From Candidatus Gastranaerophilales bacterium (GTDB taxonomy: Bacteria; Cyanobacteriota; Vampirovibrionia; Gastranaerophilales; Gastranaerophilaceae), in the NCBI GenBank assembly GCA_944322615.1, contig CALUPH010000004.1, forward strand, positions 1 through 64,000: 64,000 nucleotides of DNA, given 5' to 3'. Numbering within the stretch: the first letter of the stretch is position 1; every line of letters starts with the position of its first letter. Positions 6,171-15,345 of the stretch are shown here, piece after piece. The translations under genes were made by a program, and so were the position numbers. The notes beneath the pieces are model-generated. The model was not told where the DNA came from. It did not search any database and worked only from the letters and a program-made list of their open reading frames with translations.

Positions 6171-8990
6171 TTATTGAAGCATTATGCTATCAATTATTGT
6201 AGTTCCGTTATCTCCGGATTTTAATAAAAGTTTAATTATATTACCGTTGTGAAATCCTTGTATGTATAGTTCTTTTTCTTTTGTATCTTTAACTTTAGAA
6301 GATAAAAGTTCGATGAATTCTTCAAAAGATAACATTCTGTTATTATTATGATCTGCAACTGAGATTAGATTTCTGTCTAACATTCTCATATAGGCGTGGT
6401 CTTCTATTTGAACTTTATTTCTCTTTAGAATTGGCTGCGCTATTTCTTTCATTTTCTTTATATATGCATATATTAATCTTAAGTGTTGATTATTATTTTT
6501 ATCATTTATTATGCTATTTACTAATTTAATGAATTGAGGATCTTTTGTTGATCTGTATAATGTATCAAAGCAATCTGTTAGAACGTGAATTTCGTGACTT
6601 GAGAGAGAGTCAATCCCCTGACTTTTGGCTTTATCAATTAAATCTTGAATAGAATATTTTATTTTAAGTACAGATTTGTTTTTACCACTAGATATAGCCA
6701 AATTAGAATGTCCTGTTGACGGTAATTCAATATTGAATTGTTCAAGTTTATTAATTATATCCATAGTTAATAGATTACTTTTGATTAAATCATCAGCTAT
6801 ATTATCTGGTAGTTGTGTTGGTTTTATTTGGTCTGCATTAGGGAAAAATATTTTCTTTTTCTTGCCATTGATTGTGATTTCTGCAATATCGCTAGGATTG
6901 AAATATTGAAATCCGACAATGTCTTGTTGGATTGTTCTAATTGTGTTTAATAAATTACTTTCGTATATTCTGGAATCAATATTATCTTGTATTTGTTCAA
7001 AAACGGACTCATTATTTAAGTATAGTATTGTTTGTATTGTATCCAAGTCAAAAGAGTTGATAGCATCATGTAATTCTTGTGTTTCTCTGAAAGATAAATT
7101 AAATGGTTCAAAGGTTGGATTATTTCTTATTTTAGATATATTCTGTAAAGTGTTTAAAACAGCTATAAATGCTTCCTCGTTATTGCCAGATTCTTTTAGT
7201 TTAGATTTGAAAACAGAAGCAAATTCATCAGCTGAAATACCATGAAATTCCAATGTCGCAGAAATATTATCTAATGATATATCTTTTTTAAGTTTATTTA
7301 AAATATTTGAAATATCAGTTTCGCTTAGGTTTGTTTTTGTTGTTATTTCATCTTTAATGGTAGCAGTGTCAATTCCTCTGAAAGATACATCATCAGAGTT
7401 CCTTATTGAATTTGGTAAATTCATTTTTTCTAAACTACCGCCATCTATGGAAATACCGAGTGCTTTGACATCATCATAAGATAATTCTATTGTTTTAGAG
7501 GTATCAATAGGGCTGGTTAATTTAACTGTTTTTTTAGCTGAATCAATATCTTTTATTGTAAAATAGTGCCTTTGTGTGCCGATTGAACTAATTGCGCCAT
7601 CTGTATCAACTAATGTTCCTAAAGAAAGAACAGTATTGCTTTTGTTTGTTGCTAAAGTATCAAGAAGTTCATCTGTAATTGATTCATTTGCAATATGTAC
7701 AGGGTTTAGTCCGAATTGTTTTGCAACAACTTCGGCAAAACCGCCATCTATATCACCTGTTAATTGTTTGTATGCTTGTTCAAAAATTCTTATGCCGGTT
7801 TTATCAGATAACATTTCATCAGAGAGGGAAGATTTGGCTACTTTTACAATCTTGTCTCCAATTTTTACATTGTAGTCTCCGCTTATGGTTTTTGTTATAG
7901 ATTTTTTGAATGTCTTAGCTGTATTTGGGTTATTCATCATTCCATCAATTGTAGATAAAAGTGCGCAGTCGCCAGTTTGTCCTTGTTTGAATTTTGTATT
8001 TATTCCGTCAGGAAGAACGATTTTTGTAGTTATTTTATTGTTTAGAGCTTTACCTGCTTTGCCTGCAGCTCTAAAACCACCGCCAATTACAGGAGCCATA
8101 ATTGCTCCGCCTATAGCACCTTGAATTCCTGCTTCAATAACATTTTCACCATTTAATCCTGCTCTTAGCATATTGTCGGAGGCTCCGCCTAAAGCACCGT
8201 CAATTGCCATTCCCGCACCAAGTGCTAATGCTCTTTTACCTATTGTTCCTTCTGCAACATCTATAGTTTGATTTAGAACAATATTTTTTGCCGTTTGTTT
8301 AATACCAAGTTTGATTCCTTGTTCAGCGGCTTCTTCCGCACCTTCTTGTATTATTTTTAATCCGAGTTTTTTGCCGATTGTTTTTGTTACTGTATTCCCA
8401 AGACCATTTGTAATTGGAGCCAATACACCATTAATTCCACCTGTTAATGTATCATAAAGTAAATCTTTTCCTGCATATTCTTTGCCGGTAGCTATTGCAT
8501 CACCAGCTTTAATTCCCACTTTGACTCCTGCTCCAACTGCTGTTGCTAAGCCTAAACCAACAGCAAAAGAAGCACCACCTGTTGGTACTGCTAATGCAAA
8601 GGCACCGACCGCTAATATGCCGGATGCTATGTCAGCCACAACATCTATGCAGGTTTTTTGTCCTTCTTTATATTTATTCAAAGCTTCTTGTGCTTCTTCT
8701 TGCGAAATTTCTCCACGCTCAGCTTGTTTGATAACTTTCTCGATGTGTTTAGAACCGGATTTTGCACCGAATATATTTTTAATACCATCCCAAGCTTTTC
8801 CGATTATTCCTTGTTGTTTTTTAGTTTCTTCAAAATCTTTTCTTAAATCTGATTTATTATTGGAAGTGAATTGATCTTGGGCAATTTCTTTAGGAATAGG
8901 AGCCTGAGTATTCTGACTTTTATTATTTTTAATTCCGAAAATTTTATTTGTATATAAATATGGATTTTGATTTATTTTTACTTCGTGCAT
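6171..8990 (-). CDS. Calpain-like cysteine protease / polymorphic-toxin-like protein
   Basis: Protein of 939 residues. Residues 1-110 are polar and charged. About 113-310 is a Gly/Ala-rich hydrophobic stretch (GGASFAVGLGLATAVGAG, GAIGGAIMAPVIGGG) of the glycine-zipper type common before toxin domains. Residues 331-500 look like a calpain-family (clan CA) protease core: FKQGQTGDCALLS gives Gln336 and Cys342 in the QGxxGDC motif, QRHYFTIKDID gives His475, and SPIDTS (493-498) offers the third position. The middle ~500-850 is helical. The C-terminus has DHAYMRMLDRNL (864-875), resembling the HAxxRMxxR core of DUF4258-like toxin domains. There is no signal peptide. It may be a self-cleaving effector or toxin, or a large cytoplasmic protease. 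Protease assignment is fairly good; toxin role is inference. Confidence 0.75.
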   Translation of the reverse strand: MHEVKINQNPYLYTNKIFGIKNNKSQNTQAPIPKEIAQDQFTSNNKSDLRKDFEETKKQQGIIGKAWDGIKNIFGAKSGSKHIEKVIKQAERGEISQEEAQEALNKYKEGQKTCIDVVADIASGILAVGAFALAVPTGGASFAVGLGLATAVGAGVKVGIKAGDAIATGKEYAGKDLLYDTLTGGINGVLAPITNGLGNTVTKTIGKKLGLKIIQEGAEEAAEQGIKLGIKQTAKNIVLNQTIDVAEGTIGKRALALGAGMAIDGALGGASDNMLRAGLNGENVIEAGIQGAIGGAIMAPVIGGGFRAAGKAGKALNNKITTKIVLPDGINTKFKQGQTGDCALLSTIDGMMNNPNTAKTFKKSITKTISGDYNVKIGDKIVKVAKSSLSDEMLSDKTGIRIFEQAYKQLTGDIDGGFAEVVAKQFGLNPVHIANESITDELLDTLATNKSNTVLSLGTLVDTDGAISSIGTQRHYFTIKDIDSAKKTVKLTSPIDTSKTIELSYDDVKALGISIDGGSLEKMNLPNSIRNSDDVSFRGIDTATIKDEITTKTNLSETDISNILNKLKKDISLDNISATLEFHGISADEFASVFKSKLKESGNNEEAFIAVLNTLQNISKIRNNPTFEPFNLSFRETQELHDAINSFDLDTIQTILYLNNESVFEQIQDNIDSRIYESNLLNTIRTIQQDIVGFQYFNPSDIAEITINGKKKKIFFPNADQIKPTQLPDNIADDLIKSNLLTMDIINKLEQFNIELPSTGHSNLAISSGKNKSVLKIKYSIQDLIDKAKSQGIDSLSSHEIHVLTDCFDTLYRSTKDPQFIKLVNSIINDKNNNQHLRLIYAYIKKMKEIAQPILKRNKVQIEDHAYMRMLDRNLISVADHNNNRMLSFEEFIELLSSKVKDTKEKELYIQGFHNGNIIKLLLKSGDNGTTIIDSIMLQ

Positions 8991-9062
8991 ATAATATATA
9001 ATCTTTCCCTATATATATAAAGTATATATGTATATCGAAAATTTACTTTTTTGAACTGTTTG

Positions 9063-9079
9063 TTAAGAACTGTTCTTAA
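9063..9079. promoter_or_regulatory. Palindrome upstream of the M16 peptidase gene
   Basis: TTAAGAAC-T-GTTCTTAA is a perfect 8+1+8 palindrome, placed about 40 bases before the -10 box of the gene starting at 9163 and 73 bases upstream of the divergent gene at 8990. The form suits a dimeric regulator's operator; the regulator is unknown. It is not a LexA box, because the half-site spacing differs. Confidence 0.4.
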
Positions 9080-9094
9080 AGGTTAGTTTAATTG

Positions 9095-9125
9095 TTGTAA
9101 GACAGTTTTCGTTTTAGTGTATAAT
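9095..9125 (+). promoter_or_regulatory. Promoter of the M16 peptidase / c-di-GMP operon
   Basis: A TATAAT -10 box at 9120-9125 has TTGTAA at 9095-9100 as a possible -35 with a slightly long 19-base spacer. Transcription would start near 9132 and could run through the genes up to 15208, which have short gaps and no terminator between them. Confidence 0.45.
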
Positions 9126-9162
9126 ATCAATATTGGGGATTTAAAAAATTAGAGGATAAATA

Positions 9163-11775
9163 ATGAAAAGATTTATACTTGTTATCGCATTTGTTTTTAT
9201 TGGTTTAGTTTGTAATGCCGCAGATTATTCAAGTTTTAAGCTTGATAACGGACATAATGTGGTAATCCAAGAAGTGCACGATAATCCAATTGTGATAATT
9301 GATACTTGGATAAAAACAGGATCTATTAATGAAACAGATGAAAATAATGGTGTAGCACATTTTTTGGAACATCTATTCTTTAAAGGGACATCAAAGCATC
9401 CTGCAAAAGAATTTGACCAAATATTAGAATCAAAAGGTGCTATTACAAATGCAGCTACAAGTAAAGATTTTACTCACTATTATATTCTAATCCCTTCACA
9501 ATATTTTGAGCTTGCTTTAGATTTGCATTCAGATATGCTTTTAAATCCTTTAATTCCAAGAAAAGAGCTTGAAAAAGAAAGAAAAGTTGTAATAGAAGAA
9601 ATTTCAAAGAATAACGACAGACCAACAACTGTGTTATATCGAAATATGGTTAAAGGTTTTTATAAGGTACATCCATATAAAAGAGAGGTTATAGGTACAA
9701 AAGAAGTAATTGAAACAATAAGCCGAGAACAAATTTTAGATTTTTATAATACCTGGTATATCCCGCAAAATATGACAACGGTTGTAATTGGAGATATAAA
9801 TACACAGAAAGCTTTGGATTTAATTAAAACAAAGTTTAATAAACCTGTAGATATTACGGAAAAGAAAACTGTATTAAAATATAAGCTCGATAAAAAACCA
9901 TCCTCACAGATTGAAACAAAAGAGGAAATGAAAGTTGAAACCGGATATATATTAATAGGTTTTAAAGGTTGTCATCCGATAACAAGTAAAGACTCTTATG
10001 CTTTAGATGTTCTTGCTACAATACTTGGTGAAGGGAAATCCTCACGATTGTATAAAAATATAAAAGAACAAAAGCAATTGGTTCATTCGATTTCAGCTTC
10101 TCATTCTTCAATGCGTGATGATTCTATATTCTATGTTTCTGCAAATTATATAACCGAAGATATAGAACGATTAAAAGATGCTATTTTTACAGAAATAGAG
10201 AAACTTCAAAAAAATGAAATAACAAATGAAGAAATACAAAAAGCGAAGAATATTATAGAACGTGATACTTTCTATTCAAGAGAATCCGTTTCGAATATAG
10301 CTTCAGCTATTGGTTATACGGCGACATTAACAAATGATACTTCATATTATAAAAATTATTTAGATAATATAAACAAAGTTACGGCAGAAGATTTAAAAAG
10401 AGTTGCAAAGGAATACCTTGATATTGATTCTTCTGTAGTTTCCGTAATATTACCTTCCAAAGAAGGAAAACCTGCTATACAAAAACAGCCGGCTCAGAAT
10501 TATACTGCAAAGGTATTAAGTCAGGATAAAACAACGACAAAATATGAGCTTGAAAATGGAGCAATATTAATCATTACGCAAAATACAGCTAATGATATTA
10601 TAGCTATGGAAATGTCATCAAAAGGCGGAAATAATCTTGAAAAAATTCCCGGCATTGCTGCTGTAACAGCAGAAACTATGCTGAAAGGAACAAAAAAATA
10701 TAAAAATCAGGAATTATCATTATTGTTAGAAGAAAATGGTATCAAAATTGCACCTTCTGCACGTGGTGATTCATTTGGAATCGCGGCTAAGTTTACTAAA
10801 AATGAAAAAGATTTAGCACTGGATATATTTGAAGAAATTGCAACCAAAGCTTCTTTAGACTCATATGATATAGAACGTGTAAAAGCTGATAAAATGCATT
10901 CTATTAAAAATAAAAACAATACTCCGGATTCATTAGCCTTTGATGAGTTTAGAACCGCTTTATGGGAAGGTACTCCTTATGGTAATACCGGTAAAATATT
11001 GCAGAAAACTTTACCTTTAATTCAAGAGGAAGATATTGTTAATTTCTATAATAATCTCTTCCCTGCTGAAAATGTAGTTATAACTATAAACGGAAATGTT
11101 GACAGTCAAGAATTTATTAATTATTTTTCGAGGATATTGCAAAAGAGTAATAATGCTAAATTATCGTTTTCCGATTATAAAAATAAGTTTAAATCATTAT
11201 CAAAAAATAAAATTGTAAAAGTAAATAAAGACTCACAGGCAGTATGGCTTTTGTTGGGCTGGTTAACTGATGGAGTAGAAAATCAGAAAGATTGGGCTAC
11301 ACTGCAGGTTATTGATTCTATGCTTGGTTCTGGTATGAGTTCAAGATTGTTTACTCAATTAAGAGATGAACAGGGTTTGGCATATCAGGTTGGTTCAAGT
11401 TTTTCGGCAAATGTAAATAAAGGAGTTTTTGCTCTTTATATAGCGACAAATCCTCAAAATGTCCAAGTCGCTAAAAAAGGATTATTTAATGAAATAGAAA
11501 AGTTGAAAAAAGAATTTGTTACGGAAAAAGAACTTTCTGAAGCAAAAGATAAGCTGTTAGGTAACTATGTTTTATCTATGGAAACAAATATGGATAAAGC
11601 ATCAATAGTAAATTCTATAGAAATTAGCGGAAAAGACTATACGTTTCTTGACAAATATCCGGAATTGATACATCAAATAACAGTTCAGGATGTAATTAAA
11701 ACAGCAAATAAATATTTTTCGAAGCCATATGTGTTCACAATGGTGGGTCCTATGAAATCTATTGAAAAATTATAG
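9163..11775 (+). CDS. Secreted M16-family zinc peptidase, two-domain
   Basis: Zinc metallopeptidase of the insulinase/pitrilysin type, 870 residues, with a Sec signal peptide (MKRFILVIAFVFIGLVCNA), so probably periplasmic or envelope-bound. The inverted zinc motif HxxEH is seen as HFLEH at 66-70, with the third ligand Glu146 in VIEEI about 76 residues later. The second half repeats the fold (DEQGLAYQVGSSFSA near 745), where the Arg/Tyr side of the site is normally supplied, and it lacks HxxEH. That is the usual active/inactive pair of bacterial processing-peptidase-like proteins. Substrates are unknown. It is first of a run of four same-strand genes, 34 bases before the PilZ gene. Confidence 0.9.
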   Translation: MKRFILVIAFVFIGLVCNAADYSSFKLDNGHNVVIQEVHDNPIVIIDTWIKTGSINETDENNGVAHFLEHLFFKGTSKHPAKEFDQILESKGAITNAATSKDFTHYYILIPSQYFELALDLHSDMLLNPLIPRKELEKERKVVIEEISKNNDRPTTVLYRNMVKGFYKVHPYKREVIGTKEVIETISREQILDFYNTWYIPQNMTTVVIGDINTQKALDLIKTKFNKPVDITEKKTVLKYKLDKKPSSQIETKEEMKVETGYILIGFKGCHPITSKDSYALDVLATILGEGKSSRLYKNIKEQKQLVHSISASHSSMRDDSIFYVSANYITEDIERLKDAIFTEIEKLQKNEITNEEIQKAKNIIERDTFYSRESVSNIASAIGYTATLTNDTSYYKNYLDNINKVTAEDLKRVAKEYLDIDSSVVSVILPSKEGKPAIQKQPAQNYTAKVLSQDKTTTKYELENGAILIITQNTANDIIAMEMSSKGGNNLEKIPGIAAVTAETMLKGTKKYKNQELSLLLEENGIKIAPSARGDSFGIAAKFTKNEKDLALDIFEEIATKASLDSYDIERVKADKMHSIKNKNNTPDSLAFDEFRTALWEGTPYGNTGKILQKTLPLIQEEDIVNFYNNLFPAENVVITINGNVDSQEFINYFSRILQKSNNAKLSFSDYKNKFKSLSKNKIVKVNKDSQAVWLLLGWLTDGVENQKDWATLQVIDSMLGSGMSSRLFTQLRDEQGLAYQVGSSFSANVNKGVFALYIATNPQNVQVAKKGLFNEIEKLKKEFVTEKELSEAKDKLLGNYVLSMETNMDKASIVNSIEISGKDYTFLDKYPELIHQITVQDVIKTANKYFSKPYVFTMVGPMKSIEKL

Positions 11776-11809
11776 ATTATAATCTAAAGTAATATTTAGA
11801 GATAGAATT

Positions 11810-12391
11810 ATGAGAAATGAAATAACTAAAAATAAAGAACTTTATATTCTTTCACGAAGTGTAGATAATGCTGAAAAATGCACAGTAATAGAAATAAGTG
11901 AAGATTGTTTTACTGTAAAACTAAAAAACAAAAGAAAGTATGAAGTTGATGAGTCTGTTGAACTTTTCACAATGACAAATAATGGTCAATTATATTTCGA
12001 ATCTATAGTAAAAGATGTAAACGATGATATTCTTTCTATTTGGTTTCCGATTTCATATAAATATTTGCAAAGAAGACAATATTCGAGAATTCAGCTAAAT
12101 AAGGAAATAGAACTTATAAATAAAGAAGAGAAAATATCTGCAAAAATTATTGATATAAGTGCAGGCGGACTAAAAGTTGAAACAAAAGAACAATTGCAGC
12201 TTCTTTATGAGTATACAATTTCTTTAGAGATAGAAAATAATAAATTGAATATTATTTTTGAGCCAATAAGAATTGAAGCTGGTAACGACGGGTTTGTTTC
12301 ATCTGGAAGATTTAAAGGCATAAATAGTTATGAGAGAATTTCTCTTGTGCAGTATTGTTTTAGAAAACAGATTGAAAACAGTAATAAATAA
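11810..12391 (+). CDS. PilZ-domain c-di-GMP receptor
   Basis: Protein of 193 residues. Its central part has the PilZ c-di-GMP signature: RRQYSR at about 97-102 (RxxxR) followed by DISAGGLKVE (D/NxSxxG) about 35 residues later. The N-terminal ~90 residues have the form of a YcgR-like flanking beta domain. There is no signal or membrane segment, so it is a cytoplasmic effector. It sits directly before a histidine kinase and a response regulator with an HD-GYP phosphodiesterase domain, which places synthesis control, turnover and sensing of c-di-GMP together, presumably acting on motility or surface behaviour. Confidence 0.88.
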   Translation: MRNEITKNKELYILSRSVDNAEKCTVIEISEDCFTVKLKNKRKYEVDESVELFTMTNNGQLYFESIVKDVNDDILSIWFPISYKYLQRRQYSRIQLNKEIELINKEEKISAKIIDISAGGLKVETKEQLQLLYEYTISLEIENNKLNIIFEPIRIEAGNDGFVSSGRFKGINSYERISLVQYCFRKQIENSNK

Positions 12392-12429
12392 ACTTGTAAA
12401 ACACTAAAAAATATTGTTAAATATTCATA

Positions 12430-14214
12430 GTGGTTATTTTTAAGAACAGGTATACGTTTGTGAGCAAGGGCAGTCCGAAAAAGAAAAAAGTAATAAGACC
12501 AAAAACAGATTTTTCATTAAGACTTAAGTCTACAATAATGTCAAATATTATGATTGTAATGTTAGCTACAATGATAGTTGTTACATTAGCATTGACAGTA
12601 GCTTCATATGCAACGATAAAAAATATGCAAGATAAACTTCCTGCTGATTTTATTTCCAGTTTAGATGTTTTTGATAATCAGCAGCAAACAGCTCAAGAAT
12701 TTGAAGCACGATTACCTGAATTGCAAAAGCGAATAAATAGTAGTGTATTAAAAAACTATAATGTGCAAGATATTTTAGTTGCTTATCATAATGGTGCTAA
12801 AGTATTTACAACACTTGATAATCCTGATAGAGATCGTAGTTCTGTTGAATATTATTATAATTTAGATGAAACAAAAGTATACAGCTTTCATCTAAAACGA
12901 TCTGATAAGTATTCGGTTTCTAAGTATAGAGTTATATCTTTTGTATTACCGTTTTATAAAAAGAATTCAAATGGTAGTTTCGTAAGAGATAATTCTTCGA
13001 ATTTTGTTTTAGATAAATCATATGATATATATTTAGTTGTTCCGCCTGCAACTACAGATGATATAAATAAGTTTGTAGAGTATGCCAAAAATATATTTTG
13101 TATAGTACTAATTGCTTGTTTTATAGTTGTTTTCATACTTGCGCGAAGTATATCTTCCCCATTATCAGTAATGGAAAAGACAGTATCACAAGTTGCGAAA
13201 GGTGATTTATCAGGAAGATTAGAGTATACAAAATATGATGAAATTAATAAGCTTGTTCAATCATATAATATGATGACAAATGCGCTTCAAAGATTGTATT
13301 CATCCTTAGAAGCGCAAGTTCAGGATAGAACAAAAGAATTAAAGAAAGCATATGCAGAGTTGCAGAGTACTCAAGCAATGATGGTACACTCAGAGAAGAT
13401 GAAATCCTTAGGTGAACTTGTTGCGGGGATTATGCATGAAATCAATAACCCTATTAATTTTATTTATGGGAATATGACACATTTAAGTAATTATTCAAAT
13501 GATTTAATCCAAATAATTGAAGAATATGCTAAATATAGCGATTCATTAAAACCTGAAGAGAAAAAAGAAATAGAAGATATGAAACAGGAAATTGATTACG
13601 AGTTTTTGAAATCAGATTTGCCTGATTTGATTAAGAGTTGTAAGGAAGGTGCTGATAGAGCAAAGAATATCATTCAAGATTTAAAGAGTTTCTCAAGAAT
13701 GGAAGAAGCATCTATAACAGATGTAGATGTACCTCATGAAATAGATACAACTTTAAATATTTTGCATAATAAGATAAAAAATAAAGCGGAAATCCATAAA
13801 GAATATATGGAAAATCCTCCAAAAATAGAAGCATTTGGCGGTCAACTAAACCAGGTATTTATGAATATTCTTGACAATGCTGTTGGTGCAATTAAAGAGA
13901 GAGGCGATATTTGGATTAGAATAAATGAAGATAAGTCAAAGAAAAATTTAGTTATAGAAATAGAGGACAATGGAATAGGAATGGATGAAGAAACATCAAG
14001 AAAAGTTTTCAATCCATTTTTTACGACAAAGCCTGTTGGACAAGGAACAGGACTTGGTCTATCTATAACATATAAAATAATAAAAAATCACCAAGGAGAT
14101 ATTAGAGTTGAATCTCAACCAAATTTGGGTACTAAATTTATTATAACCCTTCCAATAAATATAGACAGAGAAAATTTGAATGCTGGAGTAGCAACTGGAG
14201 AATCTAATGGATAA
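12430..14214 (+). CDS. Membrane sensor histidine kinase (HAMP-HisKA-HATPase)
   Basis: Protein of up to 594 residues. Membrane segments near 38-63 and 214-238 flank a ~150-residue extracytoplasmic sensor domain. A HAMP linker follows (~240-292), then a coiled coil, then the dimerisation helix with the phospho-accepting His336 in GIMHEINNPINF, and a C-terminal ATPase with N, G1 (IEDNGIGM) and G2 (GQGTGLGLS) boxes. The longest frame begins with GTG at 12430, which has no ribosome-binding site. A second in-frame GTG at 12460 is preceded by ACAGG and may be the real start. It overlaps the following response regulator by 8 bases, which marks them as a cognate pair. Confidence 0.92.
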   Translation: MVIFKNRYTFVSKGSPKKKKVIRPKTDFSLRLKSTIMSNIMIVMLATMIVVTLALTVASYATIKNMQDKLPADFISSLDVFDNQQQTAQEFEARLPELQKRINSSVLKNYNVQDILVAYHNGAKVFTTLDNPDRDRSSVEYYYNLDETKVYSFHLKRSDKYSVSKYRVISFVLPFYKKNSNGSFVRDNSSNFVLDKSYDIYLVVPPATTDDINKFVEYAKNIFCIVLIACFIVVFILARSISSPLSVMEKTVSQVAKGDLSGRLEYTKYDEINKLVQSYNMMTNALQRLYSSLEAQVQDRTKELKKAYAELQSTQAMMVHSEKMKSLGELVAGIMHEINNPINFIYGNMTHLSNYSNDLIQIIEEYAKYSDSLKPEEKKEIEDMKQEIDYEFLKSDLPDLIKSCKEGADRAKNIIQDLKSFSRMEEASITDVDVPHEIDTTLNILHNKIKNKAEIHKEYMENPPKIEAFGGQLNQVFMNILDNAVGAIKERGDIWIRINEDKSKKNLVIEIEDNGIGMDEETSRKVFNPFFTTKPVGQGTGLGLSITYKIIKNHQGDIRVESQPNLGTKFIITLPINIDRENLNAGVATGESNG

Positions 14215-15208
14215 ATATAAAGTATTAATAGTCGATGATGAGCCCGATAATTTGGCGTTATTATACCGTACTTTAAGGGGGAAATATGATATAGCAAAAT
14301 CGACATCACCGTTAATGGCATTAGAAATGTTGAAACAAGAGCATTTCCACTGTATATTATCTGACCACAAAATGCCAGAGATGGATGGTGTTGAATTTTT
14401 AAAGAGAAGTTGCGAAATATCACCTGATACAATGAGACTTCTTGTTACAGCTTATACAGATGCCGGTATACTTATAGATGCAATCAATTATGCAAAAATA
14501 TACAGATATATTAAAAAGCCGTATAATCCAGATGAATTATTGTTAATTGTTGAAAACGCATTGGAATATTGGCAGTTGAAGTATGACAATGGTGCTTTGG
14601 TTAATGACCTAAAGGAATTGTTTGCAGGTACAATAACTGCAATAGTAGAAGCATTAGATGCAAAAGATTCTTATACATTAGGAAGAAGCAGAAGAGTTAC
14701 ATTCTATGCTGTTAAAATCGCAAAGGCACTTCATTTAAGTGAAACAACGACAGGTAAAATAGAACTTGCCGGTTTATTGCATGATATTGGAATGATTGGT
14801 GTTTCGGATGATATTCTTGCAAAAGTAGAAAAATTGTCACAAGAAGAATACAATGAAATACAGAAACATGTTGTTCATAGTGTCCGTATTTTGGATGATA
14901 TAAAACAATTAGCAGATGTTGTAGAAATAATAAAGTATCATCATGAATTTTATGATGGTAACGGCTATCCATATGGAAAAGCAGGAGAAGAGATTCCGAT
15001 AGGTTCTAGAATTATAGCAGTTGCAGATGCTTTTGATAGTATGGTTACACCAAAAGTATATCGTAATCAGATATTACCAATAGAAGCAATACGAAAAATC
15101 AAAGAATTAGCAGGTAAACAATTTGATCCTGTTGTTGTAGAAACATTTGAACAAATTTTACCTGAAACGCTCCGTGAAATAAAAGAATTGGAACGTTCTA
15201 TAAGATAA
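14207..15208 (+). CDS. Response regulator with HD-GYP c-di-GMP phosphodiesterase
   Basis: Protein of 333 residues. The N-terminal receiver domain (5-120) has acidic Asp10/Asp11, the phospho-accepting Asp53 in LSDHKMPEMDG, and the Lys of YIKKPY. The C-terminal half is an HD-GYP domain with LLHDIGMIGV and HHEFYDGNGYPYG, including an intact GYP triplet, so it should hydrolyse c-di-GMP. Its start overlaps the end of the kinase gene, so the two are translationally coupled and the kinase should control its activity. With the PilZ gene upstream it forms a compact c-di-GMP turnover and response set. Confidence 0.93.
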   Translation: MDKYKVLIVDDEPDNLALLYRTLRGKYDIAKSTSPLMALEMLKQEHFHCILSDHKMPEMDGVEFLKRSCEISPDTMRLLVTAYTDAGILIDAINYAKIYRYIKKPYNPDELLLIVENALEYWQLKYDNGALVNDLKELFAGTITAIVEALDAKDSYTLGRSRRVTFYAVKIAKALHLSETTTGKIELAGLLHDIGMIGVSDDILAKVEKLSQEEYNEIQKHVVHSVRILDDIKQLADVVEIIKYHHEFYDGNGYPYGKAGEEIPIGSRIIAVADAFDSMVTPKVYRNQILPIEAIRKIKELAGKQFDPVVVETFEQILPETLREIKELERSIR

Positions 15209-15345
15209 ATTTAAAGAAATTTCTAGTTGCTAAATAAAGTTATATTATATCTTTTCGTACTTATAACTTATTTTGAGTTATATGATATCTCATATTAATT
15301 TTGTGCTAATATAAAAAAGAAAAGACAGATAGAGGTTAATTTTAT

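Noticed and set aside
8482-8874. 130-codon forward frame inside the calpain-like gene
   Set aside because: Antisense shadow of the Gly/Ala-rich region; its Pro/Ala composition mirrors the opposite strand's codons.
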